NCBI GenBank assembly: GCA_002724505.1
Contig: PBOV01000133.1
Coordinates: 1-19,720, forward strand
DNA from: Rhodospirillaceae bacterium
Lineage (GTDB): Bacteria > Pseudomonadota > Alphaproteobacteria > MPNO01 > UBA2964
DNA: 19,720 nucleotides
Direction of reading: 5' to 3'
Positions 15,125 through 19,720 of this stretch are shown piece by piece. A program made the translations under genes and the position numbers. How positions within the stretch are numbered: the stretch's first letter is position 1; every line of letters starts with the position of its first letter. Below the pieces are notes generated by a model. It saw only the letters and a list, made by a program, of their open reading frames with translations, did no database searches and was not told the DNA's origin.

Positions 15125-15890
15125 GGTGAAATCAAGTCTTAGGCGGCGTAAGGTGCTTCGACCACGTAGCATTGGTGGAATTAAGCCACATTCTACGGAG
15201 GATGTATATCGAATACTTACCGATTATTACGGCATTCCAAAAGTGGCACGGCGGATGGATCCAACATCGGAGTTAATTTGGACAATTCTTTCACAGCATA
15301 CATCTGATAGTAATGCAGAAAAAGCATTCGCGGCATTATCTGATAGATACGAAACTTGGATGGAGATTATGAAAGCTCCGTCGGATCAACTTGCGACAGT
15401 TATAAGAAGTGGTGGATTAGCGCAGCAAAAGGCCCCTAGGATTCAAACGGCTCTAAGTTTGATTTACCAGCGAACTGAAGGATTTGATATATCATTTCTA
15501 TCGACTTGGAGCCTTGAATCTGCAAAATCATGGTTACGTGAAATTCCCGGAGTTGGTCCCAAAACAGCTGGTGTGGTGTTGTCATTCTCTCTGAATCAAC
15601 CAGCGATGGCAGTAGATACGCATATCTATAGAGTTTCAAAGCGACTAGGGTTAATTGGACCCAAAGTTTCGGCTGATGAAGCTCACGATATACTCGAAAA
15701 AATTGTGAACCCTGATAAGGTGTTAAATTTTCATATTTATTTAATCACGCATGGTCGGAGAATCTGTAAAGCACTACGACCTTTATGCCATACCTGTCCG
15801 CTTAGTGCACGATGCCCTTCCCAAAAGAAGCTGATTAGTGAAAACGATACACGAATCCCTATCGAATCGTTGAATTATAAGCCTTTATGA
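15117..15890 (+). CDS. nth: Endonuclease III-type DNA glycosylase/AP lyase
   Basis: 257 residues. The helix-hairpin-helix is REIPGVGPKTAGVVL with catalytic Lys149, and Asp167 lies in AVDTHIYRVSKRLG. The [4Fe-4S] cluster cysteines C217, C224, C227 and C233 follow the exact C-x6-C-x2-C-x5-C spacing. LSQHTSDSNAEKAF replaces the E. coli LSAQATD motif, a variation common outside Proteobacteria. The enzyme removes oxidised pyrimidines and cleaves abasic sites in base excision repair. The basic N-terminal extension (KSSLRRRKVLRPR) is longer than in E. coli. It overlaps the upstream phosphatase by 8 nt and the downstream SprT gene by 4 nt (ATGA). Confidence 0.93.
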   Translation: MPKVKSSLRRRKVLRPRSIGGIKPHSTEDVYRILTDYYGIPKVARRMDPTSELIWTILSQHTSDSNAEKAFAALSDRYETWMEIMKAPSDQLATVIRSGGLAQQKAPRIQTALSLIYQRTEGFDISFLSTWSLESAKSWLREIPGVGPKTAGVVLSFSLNQPAMAVDTHIYRVSKRLGLIGPKVSADEAHDILEKIVNPDKVLNFHIYLITHGRRICKALRPLCHTCPLSARCPSQKKLISENDTRIPIESLNYKPL

Positions 15891-16417
15891 CTTCTCTACA
15901 GCGTCCATCTGAAGAACTTAGAAATCATATCAATGAGTTGCTAAAAAGCCTTTGTGAGCAAAATGAAATTTCACCTGTTCCTCATATTGAATGGTCGAGT
16001 CGTTTAAAAAGAGTATTGGGTAAGGCATATAAGACCGGGAGAATAATTCGACTCTCCTCTTGGCTTAGTGAGGATCAAGCTGAAGAGACACTGAGACATG
16101 AATTAGCGCATATTGTGATAGAGGGAAAACCTTCGAGACCTCATGGTTCAGAGTGGAAAAATTGGGCAAAAAAATTAGGTGCTAAACCTAGAGCGACCTC
16201 TGCTTCGCCTCCTAAATATGCTCCTCGCCAGAAAAATTCAAGGATTTACAAAGGGCTTGAGTGCCCAAGCTGCAAGATACGATTTATTCGATTCATTCTA
16301 AGAAACCAGCTATATTGCCGAGCTTGTGGTCCAAGAAAAGGGGGTTTAATTCAAACAGTTTCTGGTACACATTTTGAATTGACTAATTGGGCATCCAAAA
16401 TGGAAGAAAATGTATAA
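15887..16417 (+). CDS. SprT-like zinc metalloprotease-domain protein
   Basis: 176 residues. TLRHELAHIVIEG holds the HExxH motif (H71, E72, H75), and PHGSEWKNWAKKLGA gives the third ligand H86, as in SprT/Spartan proteins. A C-terminal zinc ribbon follows with C126-x2-C129 and C144-x2-C147. The family includes eukaryotic Spartan, which cleaves DNA-protein crosslinks; the bacterial role is little known. Its position directly after nth, overlapping by 4 nt, is suggestive of a DNA-repair link, but this is inference. Last gene of the rimI operon; no obvious terminator follows before the RNA promoter at 16436. Confidence 0.88.
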   Translation: MTSLQRPSEELRNHINELLKSLCEQNEISPVPHIEWSSRLKRVLGKAYKTGRIIRLSSWLSEDQAEETLRHELAHIVIEGKPSRPHGSEWKNWAKKLGAKPRATSASPPKYAPRQKNSRIYKGLECPSCKIRFIRFILRNQLYCRACGPRKGGLIQTVSGTHFELTNWASKMEENV

Positions 16418-16435
16418 ATTGCCATCGAACTAGAC

Positions 16436-16464
16436 TTGGCATCGCTTATTGAGAAGCCTAATAT
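16436..16464 (+). promoter_or_regulatory. Promoter of the structured RNA
   Basis: TTGGCA (16436-16441) and TAATAT (16459-16464) are separated by exactly 17 nt. The -35 box matches five of six bases and the -10 box four of six. Predicted start is near 16471, at the foot of the first hairpin of the RNA. Confidence 0.55.
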
Positions 16465-16468
16465 AAAG

Positions 16469-16714
16469 CCACAGCGATAGGCTGTGGAAAGGGGGTGATC
16501 TAGTAGTGTCAAATTCATTACCTAGCACTGCTGCTTCACCCGCTGCTCATCTGTAGGGACCGACTGGTCGATATCGGTCGCCCCTCGATGTTTCCAGGGA
16601 ACTCAGATGGGGGTTCCAGTGGGAGTTGCAGCAGGGTGCGCCTTTTTGGATAGATTGCTAGACAAAAAGGATTAGGATGCGTGCCTCGGCTACGGCCGGG
16701 GCACTTAGTTTTCT
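16469..16714 (+). ncRNA. Structured RNA of unknown class, about 245 nt
   Basis: This 339-nt gap between sprT and the LLM gene has no protein frame but nested complementarity. Hairpin 1 is CCACAGC (16469-16475) with GCTGTGG (16481-16487). Hairpin 2 is CTAGTAGTG (16500-16508) with CATTACCTAG (16516-16525), one bulge. A long irregular rod stacks CTGCTGC (16528-16534)/GCAGCAG (16628-16634), CCCGCTG (16539-16545)/CAGTGGG (16617-16623), CATCTG (16548-16553)/CAGATG (16604-16609) and GACCGA (16558-16563)/TCGGTC (16574-16579). Then comes CCTTTTTG (16641-16648)/CAAAAAGG (16663-16670), and the terminator. A promoter at 16436 and the terminator at 16681 bound it, and the next gene seems to have its own -10 box. 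The rod is reminiscent of 6S RNA, but I cannot match it to 6S, SRP, RNase P, tmRNA, T-box or a known riboswitch. A leader attenuator for the LLM gene is the alternative. Confidence 0.6.
16681..16714 (+). terminator. Rho-independent terminator with TACG tetraloop
   Basis: GTGCCTCGGC (16681-16690) pairs with GCCGGGGCAC (16695-16704) over 10 bp, including one T-G pair. The loop is TACG, an extra-stable UNCG type. The stem is followed by TTAGTTTTCT. It ends the structured RNA upstream of the LLM gene. Confidence 0.8.
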
Positions 16715-16729
16715 CCCATATTTTTCTAC

Positions 16730-16735
16730 TATAAT
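16730..16735 (+). promoter_or_regulatory. -10 element upstream of the LLM gene
   Basis: An exact TATAAT lies 22 nt before the GTG start at 16757, just after the terminator. The -35 region is poor (TTAGTT with 19 nt spacing, or AGTTTT with 17 nt). Transcription would start near 16742 and include an AAGAGG ribosome binding site. Confidence 0.45.
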
Positions 16736-16756
16736 ATGGTGCCTTAAGAGGTAGTC

Positions 16757-17686
16757 GTGCCAATAAAAATTGGATTGTCAGGAGTTTCGGTCGTCGCAAA
16801 AGAAGGTAGGGATGCCTTTTTGTCTTACGTCGATGAGGCCGAGGCTCAAGGGTGGGACTCCATCTGGTTTTCAGACAGAATAGTCGGACCTACATTGAGA
16901 ATCGACCCTATTGTTGGCATGTCCATGATTAGCGGTAGGACTAATAAGCTGAAATTTGGAACTGGTGTATTACTGATGTCTGTGAGAAGCCCAGTTACTA
17001 TGGCTAGGGAACTTGCAACTTTAGATAATCTATCAAATGGAAGACTGGTTGTCGGAGTTGGAGTAGGCCAAGAAGCGCTTGCAGAATATGAGGCAATGGG
17101 TGTACGGAAGCAAGATCGCGGCCGCCGATTGGACGAGGCAATTCAAGTGATGAGAGAATTATGGGCGAAGGATACTGTTACCTACGAAAGTGAGTTTTTA
17201 AAACTTGATAATGCTTCCATAGGTATTCATCCTTTTCAGCAAAATCTTCCAATATGGATAGGTAGCAGATCAGAGGCTGGTTTGCGAAGAACAGGTAGAT
17301 TGGGTGATGGCTGGCTACCTACCCAGCTAACACCTGCCGAATTTCGTGTAGGTGTTTCGAAGATAAATTTGTACGCAAATGAAGCGGGAAGAACAATTCC
17401 TCAAGATCATTTCGGCCTTCAAATCAGTTGTTATATTTCAAAAACTGGTCATGTTCCTGACTTAATTAAAGAAAAATTTTTACTGAAACGAAGGACTGAT
17501 GTCCCTCTCGAGGATTTAAATTTACTAGGTACTTCATCTCAGGTTATGGATCGATTGAAGCAGTACATTGAAGCAGGTGCTACTAAATTTGTATTTAACC
17601 CTGCATGTGGGTTTGATGAGATCCATGATCAAATGGCATTATTATCAGAATATATCGTAAATCCGTTTCATCAGAAATTGATCTGA
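16757..17686 (+). CDS. LLM-class (luciferase-like) flavin/F420-dependent oxidoreductase
   Basis: 309 residues starting at GTG 16757, with AAGAGGT 4-10 nt upstream. PIKIGLSGVSV, GWDSIWFSDRIVGPTLRIDP, LKFGTGVLLMSVRSPVTMARELATLDNLSNGRLVVGVGVGQ, and LPIWIGSRSEAGLRRTGRLGDGWLP are hallmarks of the bacterial luciferase-like TIM-barrel superfamily. These enzymes use reduced FMN or coenzyme F420 to oxidise or reduce small organic molecules; cofactor and substrate cannot be assigned by eye. It lies 16 nt upstream of argC and could be cotranscribed. A second LLM enzyme of a different subgroup starts at 18867; SAR202-like genomes are known for many such paralogues. Confidence 0.9.
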   Translation: MPIKIGLSGVSVVAKEGRDAFLSYVDEAEAQGWDSIWFSDRIVGPTLRIDPIVGMSMISGRTNKLKFGTGVLLMSVRSPVTMARELATLDNLSNGRLVVGVGVGQEALAEYEAMGVRKQDRGRRLDEAIQVMRELWAKDTVTYESEFLKLDNASIGIHPFQQNLPIWIGSRSEAGLRRTGRLGDGWLPTQLTPAEFRVGVSKINLYANEAGRTIPQDHFGLQISCYISKTGHVPDLIKEKFLLKRRTDVPLEDLNLLGTSSQVMDRLKQYIEAGATKFVFNPACGFDEIHDQMALLSEYIVNPFHQKLI

Positions 17687-17702
17687 TGGTGTTTGGAGAG
17701 CT

Positions 17703-18737
17703 ATGAAAATAGGGATTATAAATGTTACGGGCTATGCAGGTATTGAGCTTGCCAGGATTTTGTATCGTCATCCTGAGGCAGAAATTGTCAGTATTACAGG
17801 TCGTAGCCAGGCAGGTGAGGAGCTTGCAAAAGCATTGCCTCATTTGGCACGTACAAATTTGCCAATTGAGCCCGAAATTACTCAAAGTGTAGATATAGTC
17901 TTTTCAGCATTGCCGCAAGTTGCGTCTGCTGAGGCATGTATTCCATATATTCGGGGTGGTGTAAAAGTAATTGACATCTCTGCAGATTTTCGACTAAAAG
18001 ACTCATTGGAATACCTCGAATGGTACGGGGTGAAGCACCCTGCGCCTGATTTACTTGAGTCATCAGTCTACGGACTCCCTGAGCTTAATCGTACGTTGAT
18101 TAAAGATTCACAAGTTATTGCAAACCCAGGTTGCTACCCTACGGCAGCTCTGCTTGGATTGGCGCCTTTAGTTTCACTTGGGTTAATTGAAGAGCAGATA
18201 ATTATAGATTGTAAATCTGGTGTATCTGGGGCAGGTCGCGGATTAAGCATGTCTACTCATTTTTCGGAAGTTAATGAAAATGTGATGGCTTACTCAATTG
18301 CCGGTCATAGACATTTACCTGAAATAAACCAAGAGCTCAGAAAATTGAAAGACAATTTCGAGCCCAAAACTATTTTCCAGCCACATTTAATTCCTATGAC
18401 GAGAGGTATACATGACACTATATATGCCTCATTTAATGATAAAATGAAATTGTCGCCGGAACAGGCTTCCACTGAGGTTATACAAATTTTCAGAGACCAT
18501 TATGCTGCTGATGACTTCGTACACATAATGGATGCTCCTCCGCAGACAAAACAGACCTGGGGCAATAATGATTGCTTGATATACCCTACAGTGGATAAAA
18601 GAACAGGGAAGGTGGTAGTGTTTTCTGTACTTGATAACCTCGTCAAGGGAGCTGCCGGCCAGGCTGTGCAAAATATGAATATAATGTTTGGATTACCTGA
18701 AACCATGGGATTGGAGCAGTTGGCAATATATCCTTAG
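17703..18737 (+). CDS. argC: N-acetyl-gamma-glutamyl-phosphate reductase
   Basis: 344 residues, typical for type 1 ArgC. It catalyses the NADPH-dependent reduction of N-acetylglutamyl-5-phosphate to the semialdehyde, third step of arginine synthesis. The N-terminal Rossmann motif is IGIINVTGYAGIEL. IDISADFRLKD and EWYGVKHPAPDLL are family signatures. The catalytic Cys144 lies in ANPGCYPTAAL, and the His region is SIAGHRHLPEI (residues 198-208). GGAGAG lies just upstream of the ATG. Other arg genes (argJ, argB, argD) are not in the window, so this argC is detached from the usual cluster. A LysY-like role in an amino-group-carrier lysine pathway cannot be excluded without neighbours. tRNA-Glu follows 18 nt downstream. 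Confidence 0.95.
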   Translation: MKIGIINVTGYAGIELARILYRHPEAEIVSITGRSQAGEELAKALPHLARTNLPIEPEITQSVDIVFSALPQVASAEACIPYIRGGVKVIDISADFRLKDSLEYLEWYGVKHPAPDLLESSVYGLPELNRTLIKDSQVIANPGCYPTAALLGLAPLVSLGLIEEQIIIDCKSGVSGAGRGLSMSTHFSEVNENVMAYSIAGHRHLPEINQELRKLKDNFEPKTIFQPHLIPMTRGIHDTIYASFNDKMKLSPEQASTEVIQIFRDHYAADDFVHIMDAPPQTKQTWGNNDCLIYPTVDKRTGKVVVFSVLDNLVKGAAGQAVQNMNIMFGLPETMGLEQLAIYP

Positions 18738-18755
18738 GGAGTAAATTAAAATCAC

Positions 18756-18832
18756 GCCCCCATAGTCTAGCGGCCTAGGACGCCACCCTTTCAAGGTGGA
18801 GATCGCGGGTTCGAATCCCGCTGGGGGTACCA
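18756..18832 (+). tRNA. tRNA-Glu (anticodon TTC), CCA encoded
   Basis: The acceptor stem is GCCCCCA (18756-18762) with TGGGGGT (18822-18828), in which the first pair is G-T. The anticodon stem CCACC/GGTGG encloses loop CTTTCAA with anticodon TTC at 18790-18792. The T arm is GCGGG-TTCGAAT-CCCGC. Discriminator A18829 is followed by genomic CCA (18830-18832). It sits between argC and an LLM gene on the same strand, with no separate terminator visible. Confidence 0.95.
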
Positions 18833-18866
18833 CCAACTGATAATTCCCCTTTTTATGGAGGCTGGT

Positions 18867-19720
18867 TTGCGAATTGGAGCTGTTTTTCCACAAAATGAAA
18901 TAGGGGACGATTCTGGAGCAGTCAAAGCATTTGCCCAGGCGGCAGAGGGCTTGGGCTACGATTATTTGGTTTATTACGATCATGTTTTAGGAGCTGACAC
19001 TTCCAATCGACTGGATTGGGCAGGACCTTACACTCATTTAGATACATTCCATGAACCACTTGTTACATTTGGATACTTGGCTGCCGTAACTGAAAAAATA
19101 GAATTAACTACCTCTATATTGATTTTGCCTCAACGTCAGACTGCACTCGTGGCAAAGCAGGCTGCGCAGGTGGATTTACTTAGTGGTGGCAGACTCCGAT
19201 TAGGAATTGGAGTTGGCTGGAATGAAGTTGAATTTGAAGCTCTTGGTGAAAACTTTAGAGATCGAGGAAAACGATCAGAGGAGCAAATTGAACTACTTCG
19301 ATTGCTGTGGACAAACGAAGTAGTTGATTTCCATGGCAAATGGCACACTATTGACCACGCCGGATTGCGTCCTATGCCCGTGCAACGACCCATCCCAATA
19401 TGGTTTGGAGGAGGGAAGACGGACACCGTACTTAAGAGAATTGCTCGATTAGGTGATGGATGGATGCCTCAAGTCCCCCCTAACGACCAAGGTAGAGAAA
19501 TTTTGAATAAGTTTAGGCAGTATGTTTTTGACGCAAATCGTAAAACGGAAGATGTTGGAATAGATGCGCGAATACGACTGCAGAACGGTTTTGATCAGGC
19601 ATTGATTGATTTTAATACCTGGTCTGAATGGGGGGCGACTCATATTGCAGCGAATTCTCTCCACTCAGGGCTTACACACGTTGATCAGCATATTGAAATG
19701 ATTGAGAAATTTCGAGAATT
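18867..19720 (+). CDS. LLM-class F420/flavin-dependent oxidoreductase, partial (3' end beyond window)
   Basis: The frame is open from ATG 18855 to the window edge. I favour TTG 18867 as start: GGAGG (18857-18861) sits 5 nt before it and the product then begins MRIGAVFPQNEIGDD, the usual opening of this subgroup. The upstream ATG overlaps that ribosome binding site. GLGYDYLVYYDHVLGA, AAVTEKIELTTSILILPQRQ, LVAKQAAQVDLLSGGRLRLGIGVGWNEVEFEALG and PIPIWFGGGKTDTVLKRIARLGDGWMP are classical LLM/F420 signatures. 284 residues are visible, close to the normal length of about 280-300, so only a short tail is missing. The substrate is unknown. It begins 34 nt after tRNA-Glu and may share its transcript. 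Confidence 0.9.
   Translation, partial: MRIGAVFPQNEIGDDSGAVKAFAQAAEGLGYDYLVYYDHVLGADTSNRLDWAGPYTHLDTFHEPLVTFGYLAAVTEKIELTTSILILPQRQTALVAKQAAQVDLLSGGRLRLGIGVGWNEVEFEALGENFRDRGKRSEEQIELLRLLWTNEVVDFHGKWHTIDHAGLRPMPVQRPIPIWFGGGKTDTVLKRIARLGDGWMPQVPPNDQGREILNKFRQYVFDANRKTEDVGIDARIRLQNGFDQALIDFNTWSEWGATHIAANSLHSGLTHVDQHIEMIEKFRE

Noticed and set aside
16631..16642. T-box-like GCAGGGTGCGCC before a terminator
   Set aside because: The invariant TGGTACCGCG-type T-box core and specifier elements are missing, and the following gene is not an aminoacyl-tRNA synthetase or amino-acid gene.
16536..16799. Minus-strand frame of 87 codons across the RNA region
   Set aside because: It runs antisense through the structured RNA, the terminator and the start of the LLM gene, and its product has no recognisable features.
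18823..18855. GGGGG...CCCC followed by TTTTT after tRNA-Glu as a terminator
   Set aside because: The G run belongs to the tRNA acceptor stem, and the possible stem with CCCC is only 4 bp with a long loop.
18693..18983. Minus-strand frame with VPPAGFEPAISTLKG and RPRPLDYGG
   Set aside because: This peptide is the well-known spurious translation of the antisense of a tRNA gene; the tRNA-Glu is the real feature.

Overview
The window looks like a gene-dense stretch of a bacterial chromosome with low to moderate GC (roughly 40% by eye). Gene content resembles the marine SAR202-type Chloroflexota: luciferase-like (LLM) flavin oxidoreductases, a Bug/TctC-type binding protein made as a lipoprotein, an N-acyl-D-amino-acid-deacylase-like amidohydrolase, an amidase-signature enzyme and a DUF427 protein. 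This lineage assignment is an inference from gene repertoire; there is no rRNA or other phylogenetic marker here. I see no transposase, integrase, phage gene or CRISPR array.

Layout. 1-260 (minus) is the N-terminal part of a NicO/NiCoT nickel-cobalt transporter cut by the window edge. 338-1132 (plus) is a two-repeat DUF427 protein whose frame is intact except for one in-frame TGA at 566-568, at the position where relatives have the Cys of a CPxKG motif. A small hairpin with a G in its apical loop starts 12 nt after the TGA, so this is a candidate selenoprotein. 1220-3983 (plus) holds an amidohydrolase, MsrA and an OsmC-type peroxidase, closed by a 22-bp bidirectional terminator. 4060-5268 (minus) is an orphan TctC-type lipoprotein. 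5409-10058 (plus) carries a EutA-like reactivase without EutBC, an aldo/keto reductase, a histidine phosphatase, a 44-codon basic mini-gene and an amidase. 10055-13710 (minus) is a two-gene heterodimeric ABC exporter, one gene overlapping the other by 4 nt and the amidase by 4 nt. 13857-16417 (plus) is a compact operon rimI - histidine phosphatase - nth - SprT-like protease in which every junction overlaps. 16436-16714 is a stand-alone structured RNA with its own promoter and terminator. 16757-19720 (plus) has an LLM oxidoreductase, argC, tRNA-Glu(TTC) and a second LLM oxidoreductase cut by the window end.

Functionally the window mixes protein and oxidative-damage repair (MsrA, OsmC, Nth), uptake and catabolism of organic nitrogen and carbon compounds (TctC, amidohydrolase, amidase, aldo/keto reductase, LLM enzymes) and housekeeping (argC, rimI, tRNA-Glu). 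The strongest lead is the DUF427 reading frame with its TGA and SECIS-like hairpin; second is the unidentified RNA at about 16469-16714.
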